A stretch of 60,941 nt of DNA, from the NCBI RefSeq assembly GCF_937951745.1, contig NZ_CALFBQ010000046.1, positions 1-60,941 on the forward strand, read 5' to 3'. Both the position numbers and the translations under genes were made by a program. This stretch comes from an uncultured Chloroflexus sp. Lineage in GTDB: Bacteria > Chloroflexota > Chloroflexia > Chloroflexales > Chloroflexaceae. Below, one piece after another: positions 18,392 to 27,098 of the stretch (position 1 is the first letter of the stretch; every line of letters starts with the position of its first letter). The notes beneath the pieces are model-generated. The model had not been told where the DNA came from. It saw nothing but the letters and a program-made list of their open reading frames with translations, and did not search any database.

Positions 18392-18507
18392 GAAGCAATC
18401 TCCTGCGTAAGCGTGAGCAATGCCTGTTGGCGAACGACTGCAAGGAACATAGTGTAGATGGCAACTAACCTCTCACGGACAAGCGATCATCTCTTTGGTG
18501 TGACACC

Positions 18508-19497
18508 ATGATTGCTCTCGTTACCGGCGGCAACGGCTTTGTTGGCCGCTACCTTGTTGAACAACTCTTGGCCCGCGGCGACCATGTGCGCGTGGTAGGG
18601 CGAGGTGAATATCCTGAGTTGCAGGCGCTTGGCGTCGAGACCTTCCGTGCCGATCTCGCGACACCCGAAGCGGCGCCGGTGTTGGCCCGCGCGATGCACG
18701 GTGTGACAACGGTCTTTCACGTCGCAGCTAAAGCTGGCCTGTGGGGCCGCTACGACGACTTCTATCAGGCGAATGTCAGCGCGACCCAGCGCGTGGTGAA
18801 AGCGGCGATCCGGGCCGGTGTGCCCAAACTAGTCTATACCTCAACGCCATCGGTGGCGATTGGGATGGAGGACATCCACGGCGCTGATGAGCAGACGCCA
18901 TACCCGGCCCGCTATCTTGCGCCCTACCCGCAGACCAAAGCCATCGCTGAGCGTTATGTGCTGGCGCAGACCGAGATTGCTACTGTGGCGCTGCGTCCGC
19001 ACCTGATCTGGGGGCCGCGTGATCCGCATATCTTGCCGCGCCTGCTGCGCCGCGCGCGTCGCCGCGCGCTGTTGCAAATTGGCGATGGCACGAATTTGGT
19101 TGATGTCAGCTATGTCGAAAATGTTGCCGAAGCGCATATACTCGCAGCATCAGCCCTCGGCGAGCGATCGCCGGTGCGTGGAAAGGCCTATTTTATCGGC
19201 CAAGAGCGGCCAGTCAATCTCTGGCAATTTATCGGCGAGATAGTGGCCCATGCCGGCTGTCCGCCGGTGCGCGGTCGTATTCCGACCCGCGCTGCCTACC
19301 GGCTGGCAACTGGCTTAGAGTTTCTTTACGCCACGTTGCGTCTGCCCGGTGAACCGCCGCTGACCCGGTTAATGGTACACGAGCTGAGCCATTCGCACTG
19401 GTTTAGCCATGCTGCGGCTGAACGCGATTTTGGCTATACACCGCGGATCAGCATTGAAGAGGGATTACGGCGCACATTTGCTCAGTCAACAGCGTAA
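18508..19497 (+). CDS. oleD: OleD, 2-alkyl-3-oxoalkanoate reductase (SDR)
   Basis: 329 aa extended short-chain dehydrogenase. Dinucleotide motif GGNGFVG near the N-terminus, catalytic Ser in TSTPSV, and YPQTK with Tyr near 140 and Lys near 144. OleD reduces the beta-keto acid from OleA with NADPH to the beta-hydroxy acid used by OleC. It resembles 3-beta-hydroxysteroid dehydrogenase/epimerase proteins, which is the usual automatic label. The 162-nt gap before it contains a palindromic intergenic repeat. Confidence 0.88.
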   Translation: MIALVTGGNGFVGRYLVEQLLARGDHVRVVGRGEYPELQALGVETFRADLATPEAAPVLARAMHGVTTVFHVAAKAGLWGRYDDFYQANVSATQRVVKAAIRAGVPKLVYTSTPSVAIGMEDIHGADEQTPYPARYLAPYPQTKAIAERYVLAQTEIATVALRPHLIWGPRDPHILPRLLRRARRRALLQIGDGTNLVDVSYVENVAEAHILAASALGERSPVRGKAYFIGQERPVNLWQFIGEIVAHAGCPPVRGRIPTRAAYRLATGLEFLYATLRLPGEPPLTRLMVHELSHSHWFSHAAAERDFGYTPRISIEEGLRRTFAQSTA

Positions 19498-19561
19498 CAG
19501 CGTTACGGAGGGCGGCAGTTTCCCTGCCGCAAGGGATAGAAGGTACAACACGGAGGCTTGG

Positions 19562-20581
19562 GTGCTCTTTCGCCATGTCATGATCGAAGCGGTCAGCTAT
19601 GTGCTGGCCCCCCACCGCATTACGTCCGACTGGATCGAAGATCAGATCGCTGAGACGATGGAACGGCTGCGCTTCCCACGCGGAAAGCTTGAGGCGCTAT
19701 CGGGCATTCGCGAGCGCCGGTTTTGGAATGAGGGCACCCTGCCCAGTACGGTGGCGACAATGGCCGCCGAGCAGCTCTTGAGCCGAGTTAATATTGATCG
19801 CGATCGAATCGGTCTGTTGATCAACACGTCGGTGTGCCAAGATTATCTCGAACCATCAACCGCCTGTTTCGTCCATCGCAATCTCGGCCTGTCGCCGCGA
19901 GCGATCAACTACGATGTACGCAATGCCTGCCTTGGCTTTCTCAACGGCATGGCCATTGCCGGGATGATGATTGAAGCGGGTACGATTGAATATGCGCTGA
20001 TTGTGGATGGTGAAGGGGCGCAAGATGCGGTGATGGCGACCATCCGCCGCTTGCGCCAGCCCGAAACCACCAAGCAAGATTTGCGCGACAATTTCGCTAC
20101 CCTCACTTTGGGATCGGGCGGTGCCGCGATGTTGCTCACCCACGAGTGCCTCTCGCGCAGTGGCCATCGCTTGAATGGCGTGGTGACGATGGCGGCAACC
20201 CAATACAATCACCTCTGTCTCGGCCAACCCGATTATATGAAGACCGATGCTGGTGCGCTGATGCATGCCGGTGTCGAGTTGGCGACGGCAACGTGGCGGT
20301 TGGCGCAAGAGACGCTGCCAAACTGGAGTGATCGCCAGATTGCGCTCTATGCGCCGCATCAGGTTGGCGCGCGCCACATGGCGGCGGTGACAAAAGCCTT
20401 GGGGATCACGCCGGCTAAGCTCTTTCTCAATTTCCCCACCCTCGGCAATGTCGGCCCAGCGGCGCTGCCGATTTCACTCGCCCAAGCTGCCGAAGCTGGC
20501 CGGTTGCGGCCCGGCGATCACGTCGGGTTGTTGGGGATTGGGTCGGGTCTGAATTGTTCGATGATGAGCGTGACGTGGTAG
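19562..20581 (+). CDS. oleA: OleA, acyl-CoA condensing thiolase-fold enzyme
   Basis: About 339 aa, ketoacyl synthase III fold. Catalytic Cys near 123 in RNACLGFLNG, His near 266 in APHQVG, Asn near 296 in GNVGPAALP, and the Glu in CQDYLEPS expected to reach into the partner subunit as in characterised OleA. It joins two fatty acyl-CoAs head to head into a beta-keto acid. The frame is open from 19409, inside oleD, but GTG at 19562 with GGAGG 5 nt upstream is the convincing start. A hairpin (GCGGCAG/CTGCCGC, 19512-19530) in the gap to oleD may tune expression. Chloroflexus is known for polyunsaturated C31 alkenes, the expected product class. Confidence 0.92.
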   Translation: MLFRHVMIEAVSYVLAPHRITSDWIEDQIAETMERLRFPRGKLEALSGIRERRFWNEGTLPSTVATMAAEQLLSRVNIDRDRIGLLINTSVCQDYLEPSTACFVHRNLGLSPRAINYDVRNACLGFLNGMAIAGMMIEAGTIEYALIVDGEGAQDAVMATIRRLRQPETTKQDLRDNFATLTLGSGGAAMLLTHECLSRSGHRLNGVVTMAATQYNHLCLGQPDYMKTDAGALMHAGVELATATWRLAQETLPNWSDRQIALYAPHQVGARHMAAVTKALGITPAKLFLNFPTLGNVGPAALPISLAQAAEAGRLRPGDHVGLLGIGSGLNCSMMSVTW

Positions 20582-20590
20582 AACCGGCGG

Positions 20591-22102
20591 TTACGCCGCC
20601 GGGATCGTAAACCACACCAACGTGCCGGCATTAACCTTGCTTTCGACGCCGATTGTGCCGCCATGAGCTTCGACAAGGCCTTTGGCGATCGATAAGCCAA
20701 GCCCGGCGTTGTTGCCGTTATTAGCCCGGTTGCGCGCCTGATCCGCCCGGTAAAACCGCTCGAACAGATGGGGCAGGTGTTCAGGTGCGATGCCGCAGCC
20801 AGTATCGCGCACGCCGATCCGCACCTGTTTACCGGTTACTTCGGCGCTGAGCGAGATCGTGCCGCCGGTAGGCGTGTAGCGGAGCGCATTGTCAATCAAG
20901 ATCAACAAAATCTGGCGCAACCGGTCAGGATCGGCGAAGACCGTACCCTCGGTCTTGGTGAGCGCGATGGTCACTCCGTGCTCGTCGCCGAGCCGGGCCG
21001 CGTGGCGTTGAACATCGGCTAGGAAATCGCTCAATTGGATCGGCTGGCGCTGGAGCGTCAATGCCCCGCTGTCGAGCCGCGAGAGCGTCAGCAGATCATC
21101 AACCAGCCGGCGCATGTGGTCGCTTTCGCTCAGCACATCGGCCAAGAGTTCGCGCTGATCCTCGTTTTCTGCATTGCGCAGCGCGACTTCGGCGCTAGCC
21201 CGTATAAGTGTTAACGGCGCGCGCAATTCATGGCTGGCGCTCGAGATGAAGCGTAGTTGGCGCGCCCATGCCTCTTCCGCTGGCCGCAACGCTCTTCCTG
21301 ATAACCACCACCCTGCCGCGCCAACGATCAACGAGCCGATCAAACCAAAGCCGAGCAACCCTGTCAGCAATTGGTTCAGCACCTGCGCTTGATCGGTCAA
21401 CACACGGCCCAATTGCAGCGCCGCCGGGCCGTCGGGCCGGGTCAGCCGGTAGGTCAGCAAGCGCACCCGTTGGCCGGTAGCGGTCGTGATGGTACGCAGA
21501 TCCGATCCGTTGCGCAGCGCCGAATCCAGTGCTTCTTGATGAGCGAGCATTGGTAAAGCGGCGGGATTGGGGTTGAAGAGAATGCGACCTTGCGGGTCGA
21601 GTGGTAAAACAAAGATCGAAGCGAGTTCGGCATCATACGCTGTCGGCAGTACGATAGGGACAGAGGGCGGGCTGAGGTATTCGCCATTGATCTCGATCTC
21701 GATAATCTGCCCGCTGTATGCGTCAATTTTCAGCTCACTGCCATCACGCAGCTTCACTTCATACTGCCTTGCATCTTGTTCCAATTTGATGCTCTTAATC
21801 TCGCCGCCGCGCGCCGCAAGCGCAATCTGGCGCACCTCCTCAGTCGTAAGCATACGGCTGCCGGGTGCTGAGTGTTCATTGCGAAGCATCGACCAATCGG
21901 TGTCAGCAAAGACTAAGGTTGATGGCAGCGGCGCATTGAGGGAATGAAACTCGTGCGCCATCTTGTGTTGCAGCGCCAGATCGGTGATCCGCTCGAAGTA
22001 GCGTGCGACCAGCACGTAGGCGCCGCTGCCGACCAACGCAATGATCGCGACGGCGGTCAGCGCATAGAGCAGCGTAAATTGCCAACGCAACGGTTTAAGC
22101 AC
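20591..22102 (-). CDS. Sensor histidine kinase with PepSY-type sensor
   Basis: 503 aa. First helix about 10-33, extracytoplasmic region about 35-245, second helix about 247-268, HisKA with SASHELRAPL, and ATPase domain with IDNALRYTP, DTGCGIAP and AGLGLSIAKG. Inside the sensor, LTTEEVRQIAL...YEVKLRDGSELKIDAYSGQI has the pattern of a PepSY domain, the fold repeated in the extracellular protein at 23614-24432. GTG start after GGAGG; it overlaps the regulator gene by 8 nt. Convergent with oleA, 9 nt apart. Likely controls the divergent redox genes. Confidence 0.85.
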   Translation of the reverse strand: MLKPLRWQFTLLYALTAVAIIALVGSGAYVLVARYFERITDLALQHKMAHEFHSLNAPLPSTLVFADTDWSMLRNEHSAPGSRMLTTEEVRQIALAARGGEIKSIKLEQDARQYEVKLRDGSELKIDAYSGQIIEIEINGEYLSPPSVPIVLPTAYDAELASIFVLPLDPQGRILFNPNPAALPMLAHQEALDSALRNGSDLRTITTATGQRVRLLTYRLTRPDGPAALQLGRVLTDQAQVLNQLLTGLLGFGLIGSLIVGAAGWWLSGRALRPAEEAWARQLRFISSASHELRAPLTLIRASAEVALRNAENEDQRELLADVLSESDHMRRLVDDLLTLSRLDSGALTLQRQPIQLSDFLADVQRHAARLGDEHGVTIALTKTEGTVFADPDRLRQILLILIDNALRYTPTGGTISLSAEVTGKQVRIGVRDTGCGIAPEHLPHLFERFYRADQARNRANNGNNAGLGLSIAKGLVEAHGGTIGVESKVNAGTLVWFTIPAA

Positions 22103-22775
22103 GTTCTGCCTCCAGCCGGTAACCGATACCGCGCACTGTCACAATCGGGTCAGCCTCACCCGGCGCGTTGAGTTTACGCCGTAAATATGAAACGTAAACA
22201 TCAACCATCTGCGGTTGCACGTCATGCTCAAACGACCAGACATAATCGAGAATCTGCTGGCGAGTGAGGGTTTGGCCGGCGTTGCGCAGCAGGTATTCTA
22301 ACAAGCGCCATTCGGTTGGCGTCAGATCAAGCCGGCGTTCGCCACGCCGGGCCGTGTAGCTGCGCAGATCGAGCACAATTGTGCCAAGCCGTAATTCGTT
22401 ATTGCCAAGGTTGGGGTTAAAGCGCCGACTCAGCGCCCGCACCCGTGCCAGCAGCTCTTCAAAGGCAAAGGGTTTGACCAAATAATCGTCAGCTCCACTT
22501 TCAAACCCCAACACCTTATCTTCAATCTGCCCGCGTGCGGTCAGCAAGAGCAAGGCCGTTGGCAACCGTGCTGCTCGCGCGGCCCGGCAGAGCGATGGCC
22601 CATCGCGCCCCGGCAGCATCCAGTCGATCACAGCCACATCATACGCGCCCTGCAACAGCAGATCAAGTCCCCTCTCGCCATCGTGCGCGACATCAACAGT
22701 GTAACGCTCTTCGCGCAAGACGCGCTCGACAAGGCGCGCAAGCCGTTTGTCGTCTTCCACAATCAAAATGCGCAC
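22095..22775 (-). CDS. OmpR/PhoB-family response regulator
   Basis: 226 aa: receiver with VEDDKRL, phospho-Asp in VIDWMLPG, Thr in LLLTARG and Lys in YLVKPF, followed by a winged-helix DNA-binding domain ending in VDVYVSYLRRKL and VRGIGYRL. GTG start with AAGGAGTGACTT upstream. First gene of a two-gene unit with the PepSY-sensor kinase. A direct repeat of the type bound by this family lies upstream of the divergent genes (23023-23039). Confidence 0.92.
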   Translation of the reverse strand: MRILIVEDDKRLARLVERVLREERYTVDVAHDGERGLDLLLQGAYDVAVIDWMLPGRDGPSLCRAARAARLPTALLLLTARGQIEDKVLGFESGADDYLVKPFAFEELLARVRALSRRFNPNLGNNELRLGTIVLDLRSYTARRGERRLDLTPTEWRLLEYLLRNAGQTLTRQQILDYVWSFEHDVQPQMVDVYVSYLRRKLNAPGEADPIVTVRGIGYRLEAERA

Positions 22776-23092
22776 AAGTCACTCCTTACTATGTACCAAC
22801 GCGAAGGTACAAAGATATTTGAGGGTGAATGCCATCCCGCGTTCTGCAGCTACCATCCCGTTCCGCGCCGATCCGCCCCGATCCGTGCCCATCCGTGGCC
22901 TTAACCTTGCTTCTCCCACCGTCCCATCCGGTGTCCGCTTCCCACCGTACTTCGCGCAACGTGGGTTTGTTTTCGTTATACCCCAGCAACCTTGGAAAAA
23001 GATTGGAATATTTCTGCTTCATTTTAAGACTCTCTTGAGCGAGCGCCAGTACTGTTACTCACGGAAAGCAGATTGCACAACGGAGGAAACCT
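22776..23092. other. Divergent regulatory region
   Basis: A 317-nt gap between the regulator (leftward) and the haem-binding protein (rightward). It includes a C-rich part with repeated GATCCG and CCATCC words around 22850-22935 that encodes nothing convincing, and the candidate operator at 23023-23039. GGAGG at 23082-23086 belongs to the next gene. Confidence 0.5.
23023..23039 (+). promoter_or_regulatory. Candidate OmpR-family operator
   Basis: Direct repeat TTTAAG-N5-CTTGAG, an 11-bp period typical of PhoB/OmpR/QseB-type regulators, placed 54 nt before the haem-binding protein gene. A weak -10-like GTTACT lies at 23054-23059. Binding by the adjacent regulator is inferred. Confidence 0.4.
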
Positions 23093-23560
23093 ATGTTGAA
23101 ACGAATATTCCGTCCTCGTAACGTTGCTATGGCCCTCGCCGTTCTCTTCGTTGCGATCCAAGCGGTGCCAGTGTGGGCTTGGCAAACCAATCCGCCGGTG
23201 ACGGGCGACGTGGCGTGGACGACCCCTGAAGCGGCGAGTATCGCCCGCCGCGCCTGCTACGACTGCCACAGTAACGAAACGGTTTGGCCGTGGTACAGCA
23301 AGATTGCACCTGCGTCATGGCTGATTACTTACGATGTAATCAAAGGGAGAAGCGAGTTGAACTTCTCACAGCCGCTGCGAGAGCCGCATGAATTGGCCCA
23401 AGAGATTGCTGAAGTTGTGCGTAGCGGTGAAATGCCGCCCCGCCAGTATCTTTTGTTGCATCCTGAGGCCAAGCTGACGCCGCAAGAGGTTCAGGCACTT
23501 GTTGCCGGTACACCCGGTGGAGCTGGGTTACAGGTTGAGCAAGAGCGGGATGATGATTAG
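23093..23560 (+). CDS. Extracytoplasmic haem-binding CxxCH protein
   Basis: 155 aa. Basic N-terminus, signal or anchor helix (about 10-30), then a single CYDCH motif (Cys 55 and 58, His 59) followed by SNETVWPWYSKIAPASW, the signature of the Haem_bd family. A methionine in EMPPRQY could be the second haem ligand. It should hold one c-type haem outside the membrane and pass electrons. GGAGG precedes the ATG. First gene of the unit PepSY protein, proline-rich protein, apbE, ferric-reductase-like protein. Confidence 0.82.
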   Translation: MLKRIFRPRNVAMALAVLFVAIQAVPVWAWQTNPPVTGDVAWTTPEAASIARRACYDCHSNETVWPWYSKIAPASWLITYDVIKGRSELNFSQPLREPHELAQEIAEVVRSGEMPPRQYLLLHPEAKLTPQEVQALVAGTPGGAGLQVEQERDDD

Positions 23561-23613
23561 TTGTTCTAACATTCTGTGAACCGTCATTACAACAAACTAT
23601 GGAGGTACTCAAA

Positions 23614-24432
23614 ATGAATCGCACGATGTTTCTGATCTCGGCTGCATTGACGGCATTTGTGTTGGTTGTTATTGGAGGAGTTGTTAGTCGCTTGAGTGTT
23701 ACTACGCCGACTGATCAAATGCCGACGGAAATTGTGATCGAGTCAACGCCGATTGCCGTTCCAGCGCTTGACCCCGCCACCGAAGCACAGATACGTGAGC
23801 GTGAGGCGGCTTACCAAGCAGCACTCGCTGAAGCAAACCAACGCCTCGCCGAAGCAAACCAGCGTCTCGTTATTGCGCAACAGGCTCTGAATAGTCCTGC
23901 TCCTGCGGCGCCGGCTGCCCCTGCCCTTGCGGCGCCGGCTGCCCCTAACTCTGCCCCGGCCGCTCCACCTGCGCCAACATATACGGTCTCGCCGCAGCAG
24001 GCGCAAGAAATTGCCCTCGCGAATGCTGGTGGTGCAACTCTTATCCGCGCTCCTGAATTGGTTAGCTTGCAAGGAACGCCAGCTTACGAAGTCATGTTCG
24101 ATCGTGGCGCAATCTACATTGATGCTCAGACGGGTACAGTGCTAGCGAATACCATTGCTGCTCCTCCGGCGGCTCAGTCTAACCCGATAAGCCCTGATCA
24201 AGCAGTTGCTGCTGCAACAGCGTATCTTGGCGGCGGGACTGTCGTCAAAGTGGAACGGGAATATGAACATGGTGTCGATGTGTACGAAGTGAAATTTAGC
24301 GATGGTAGTGAGGTGTATGTTGATGCGTACACCGGTCAAATCGCTTACGCCAAAATCAAGAATGGCGGCGGTGACAATGATGACGACGACAAGAAGAAGA
24401 AGGATGACGACGACAAGAAGAAGGATGATTAA
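23614..24432 (+). CDS. Membrane-anchored double-PepSY protein with charged tail
   Basis: About 272 aa. One N-terminal helix (about 6-27), a coiled-coil-like stretch repeating LAEANQR, an Ala/Pro linker, then two PepSY units, each ending in a D-A-x-T-G signature (DAQTGTV and DAYTGQI). The last ~22 residues alternate Asp and Lys blocks, encoded by a 21-nt unit (24379-24399, 24403-24423) repeated with one extra AAG codon between. The start at 23614 is preferred over 23599 because GGAGG is 8 nt before it. PepSY domains inhibit peptidases or accompany redox partners; the second role fits here. The function of the tail is unknown. Confidence 0.75.
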   Translation: MNRTMFLISAALTAFVLVVIGGVVSRLSVTTPTDQMPTEIVIESTPIAVPALDPATEAQIREREAAYQAALAEANQRLAEANQRLVIAQQALNSPAPAAPAAPALAAPAAPNSAPAAPPAPTYTVSPQQAQEIALANAGGATLIRAPELVSLQGTPAYEVMFDRGAIYIDAQTGTVLANTIAAPPAAQSNPISPDQAVAAATAYLGGGTVVKVEREYEHGVDVYEVKFSDGSEVYVDAYTGQIAYAKIKNGGGDNDDDDKKKKDDDDKKKDD

Positions 24433-24459
24433 TTAAACTTACTCGCTTGTCCCCTCACA

Positions 24460-24511
24460 GCCGAGCTAGTCTACCGTACAGGTGATGACAGTTATGAGCG
24501 ACTAGCTCGGC
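24460..24511 (+). terminator. Long inverted repeat after PepSY gene
   Basis: GCCGAGCTAGTC and GACTAGCTCGGC pair perfectly over 12 bp around a 28-nt loop, followed by CCTTTCC. It could be a partial terminator or a processing site that lowers expression of the downstream genes. Confidence 0.5.
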
Positions 24512-24557
24512 CCTTTCCGAAAGCTAATTCATCTCAGCTACAAGGAGTGACACTGTT

Positions 24558-25010
24558 ATGACCGTCGCTAAAGCCCCGCGCAAACCGAATCGATTGACTG
24601 GAGTTGACGGCTTGAAAGCTGCGATTAGTGCCACCGCTGTTGCGGTGACGATTGGTGGCTGGGGATGGTTGACCTCGCAGAATCCGGTCGAAGCAACAGT
24701 ATCAACCCCATCAATTATCATTGAGTCGCCGCTTGTTGAGCGCCAACCCCTGCCAGCGTGGTTGTCACAGCCGCCTTCGATGCCGGTCTTGCCAACAGTC
24801 GCACCGCTGGATATTCCTAGTCGGGAGAATGTGGCAAATGCCTCGGCAGCGCCGGCTGTGAGTGCGCCGCCGCCTGTGCCACTTGCACCGGCCGTGAGTG
24901 TGCCTCCGCCAGCGCTACCTCCACCACCGGCGCCAACCCTGCGTGAAGTCTCCGTCCCGGCGCCAGCGTCAGCACCCGCTCCGGCTGCTCGTACACGCTC
25001 ATCACGCTGA
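24558..25010 (+). CDS. Small anchored proline-rich protein
   Basis: 150 aa with no recognised domain. A basic cytoplasmic start (about 1-17), one membrane segment (about 18-42) and an extracytoplasmic region dominated by Pro, Ala, Ser and Val, ending in Arg/Ser. The phrase STPSIIIESPL resembles the start of the external part of the PepSY protein (EIVIESTPIAV), which hints at shared origin or a shared partner. AAGGAG sits 9 nt before the ATG, and apbE starts 11 nt after the stop. A spacer or tether in the redox unit is the simplest guess. Confidence 0.6.
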   Translation: MTVAKAPRKPNRLTGVDGLKAAISATAVAVTIGGWGWLTSQNPVEATVSTPSIIIESPLVERQPLPAWLSQPPSMPVLPTVAPLDIPSRENVANASAAPAVSAPPPVPLAPAVSVPPPALPPPPAPTLREVSVPAPASAPAPAARTRSSR

Positions 25011-25021
25011 GGGGATAGTCC

Positions 25022-25948
25022 ATGCAGCAGCTCAGTTTTCGCGCAATGGGTTCTACAATCAACATCATTATTGATAGCGATAAAGCCGCTGCATACCCTG
25101 CTCTGAATGCTGCTCGCAAGACCTTCCTGCGCTACGAGCGCATGCTTAGCCGGTTTCGCCCGCAGAGCGAACTGTCGGCGCTCAACCGCCGTGCCGGCAC
25201 AGGGCCGGTGCGGGTTGGGCAAACGCTATGGTGTGCAGTGCAGCAGGCGTTGCGCGCAGCACGTGCAAGCGATGGATTAGTAACACCAGCCGTTGGCGCA
25301 GCGCTGATTGCCGCTGGGTACGACCGTGATTTTACGGCACTGGCAAGCGGGGTGGTCAGGACGAGCCAGTCGGTGCCTAGCCCTGATTGGCGCTTGATTG
25401 ACTGCGATGCGCATCGACGCACGATTACGCTCCCTGCCGGTATGCGTCTTGATCTTGGTGGCAGTGCCAAGGGTTGGACGGCTGCGTTAGTGGCGCGCCG
25501 CTTGGGCCGCCGGTTTCCAACTCTGGTCGATGCCGGCGGTGATATTGCTGTGAGTGGTCCGCGTCGTAATGGCTCATCTTGGCCTATTGAAGTAGCCGAT
25601 CCGTTCGCACCAGATCGAGGGATCGAGCTGCTACGTATTCGACGCGGTGGGGTGGCTACGTCTGGTATTGACTATCGACGCTGGCAACAAGGCGGTCACG
25701 TCTATCATCACCTCATCGATCCGCGCACCGGCGCACCAGCAACAACCGATCTACTCAGCGTCACAGTCATCGCGCCCAATCTGCAAGAGGCCGAGCTAGC
25801 AGCCAAAACGATCTTACTCCTCGGTACCGAAGCCGGCTTGCGCTGGCTCGATACTCGACCGCAACTGGCGGGGTTGTTGGTCGGCGTCGATGGCCGAATC
25901 ATCCGTACATCGACGCTTGAACACTATTGTTGGCGAGCGGGCGGATAG
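25022..25948 (+). CDS. apbE: ApbE-type FAD:protein FMN transferase
   Basis: 308 aa. Family blocks are visible: AMGSTINI at the N-terminus, MRLDLGGSAKGWTA, VDAGGDIAVSG, GVATSGI, HHLIDPRTGAPA and a late AELAAKTILLLG. ApbE uses FAD and Mg2+ to attach FMN through a phosphodiester bond to Thr/Ser of a target protein, normally outside the cytoplasm. No signal peptide or lipobox is seen here, which is unusual for the family. No classical FMN-binding target domain is encoded in the unit, so the acceptor is an open question. Confidence 0.87.
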   Translation: MQQLSFRAMGSTINIIIDSDKAAAYPALNAARKTFLRYERMLSRFRPQSELSALNRRAGTGPVRVGQTLWCAVQQALRAARASDGLVTPAVGAALIAAGYDRDFTALASGVVRTSQSVPSPDWRLIDCDAHRRTITLPAGMRLDLGGSAKGWTAALVARRLGRRFPTLVDAGGDIAVSGPRRNGSSWPIEVADPFAPDRGIELLRIRRGGVATSGIDYRRWQQGGHVYHHLIDPRTGAPATTDLLSVTVIAPNLQEAELAAKTILLLGTEAGLRWLDTRPQLAGLLVGVDGRIIRTSTLEHYCWRAGG

Positions 25949-26237
25949 CAAGTAGCGAACAGAACATCGTGCATCCCCTGTCATCGCGAGGGTGTGCAGC
26001 ACCTGTAAGGGCAGGGCTTGTCCCTACTCGCACCAAAGCGATCGGTGGATGGCGCATGCTCTACCCCACCCTTTCCCGGGATCGCAGTAGCTCGGCTCTA
26101 CCAACGTATGGTTGGCGCGGGAGACGATTGTGTTCACTCAGCCTCTATCCTAGGATGGCGGGCAGCTTGCCCGTAGTGGGCAATCAAGATAGTAACACGT
26201 TTGTTAGCAATAATATGTAAAAGGAGAACATCGAACA

Positions 26238-27068
26238 ATGAACACGAATCCTATTTCCACCGATCAACCAACTCCACAAGCGCAGCCGCCTGTACCGAAA
26301 GCGTCACGACCTGCTCCGCGTCCCGATCGTCAGTTAACCACAAATCCCGAACTTGTTGATTTACCGCCGGCAATGTCGATTAGCGCGCTGCTCACCTTGC
26401 TCATTGGTACGGCACTCGGCGCCTTTGCTGCCGTGATGGTCTTACCAACGTGGCTGCCCGGCCTGAGCGCCTCACTGCTAGGCAGCGAACCGAAAGCCTA
26501 TTGGTACCTCTCGCGCAGCAGCGCCGTCGCCGCTTATGGGTTGCTCTGGTTGTCAATGGTCTTTGGTCTCCTGATGACCAATCGGATGGCGCGCCTCTGG
26601 CCGGGTGGGCCGGGAGCCTTTGATCTTCACCAACACACCAGCCTGCTCGGCTTAGCGTTTGCCATCTTCCACGCGCTCATCCTGCTTGGTGATCGCTATA
26701 TTAGTGCGACGCTCGCTCAAGTGCTGATCCCGTTTGGTTACAGTGGCTATGAACCGCTATGGGTTGGGCTGGGCCAGCTTTCGCTGTATGGGATGGCGAT
26801 CGTTGGTTTGAGCTTCTATATCAAGCAGTGGATCGGGCGCACAATGTGGCGGGTGATTCACTTCATCAGCTTTGCGATTTGGCTGCTCAGCCTGCTGCAC
26901 GCCCTGTTTAGCGGCAGCGATACCGCTGTGCTCAGTGGCTTGTACTGGGCCAGCGGTGGGAGTGTACTCTTTTTGACGATCTACCGGATACTGGTTGCCT
27001 TCCAGCCAACCAAGCCGCGTCCGGCGCGCAATTCGGCCCCTAACGATCTCAGCGCCGCTAGCTCTTAG
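26238..27068 (+). CDS. Ferric-reductase-like cytochrome b membrane protein
   Basis: 276 aa. A Pro-rich cytoplasmic N-terminus (about 1-45) is followed by about six helices. Paired histidines lie in FDLHQHTSLLGLAF...FHALIL and in VIHFISFAIWLLSLLHALF, spaced as in the Fer_reduct/MsrQ group, which binds haem b inside the membrane. It would move electrons from the inner side or quinol to the external haem, PepSY or flavin partners. AAAAGGAG is upstream. A 289-nt gap with palindromic repeats separates it from apbE, so it may have its own promoter. Confidence 0.78.
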   Translation: MNTNPISTDQPTPQAQPPVPKASRPAPRPDRQLTTNPELVDLPPAMSISALLTLLIGTALGAFAAVMVLPTWLPGLSASLLGSEPKAYWYLSRSSAVAAYGLLWLSMVFGLLMTNRMARLWPGGPGAFDLHQHTSLLGLAFAIFHALILLGDRYISATLAQVLIPFGYSGYEPLWVGLGQLSLYGMAIVGLSFYIKQWIGRTMWRVIHFISFAIWLLSLLHALFSGSDTAVLSGLYWASGGSVLFLTIYRILVAFQPTKPRPARNSAPNDLSAASS

Positions 27069-27098
27069 CTCGGGTGCAGCGCCGCAAGCTGCCAGTAC

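Noticed and set aside
24558-25010. Proline-rich protein as the FMN acceptor of ApbE
   Set aside because: It lacks the (D/S)GxxT-type acceptor motif, so it is kept only as an open possibility.
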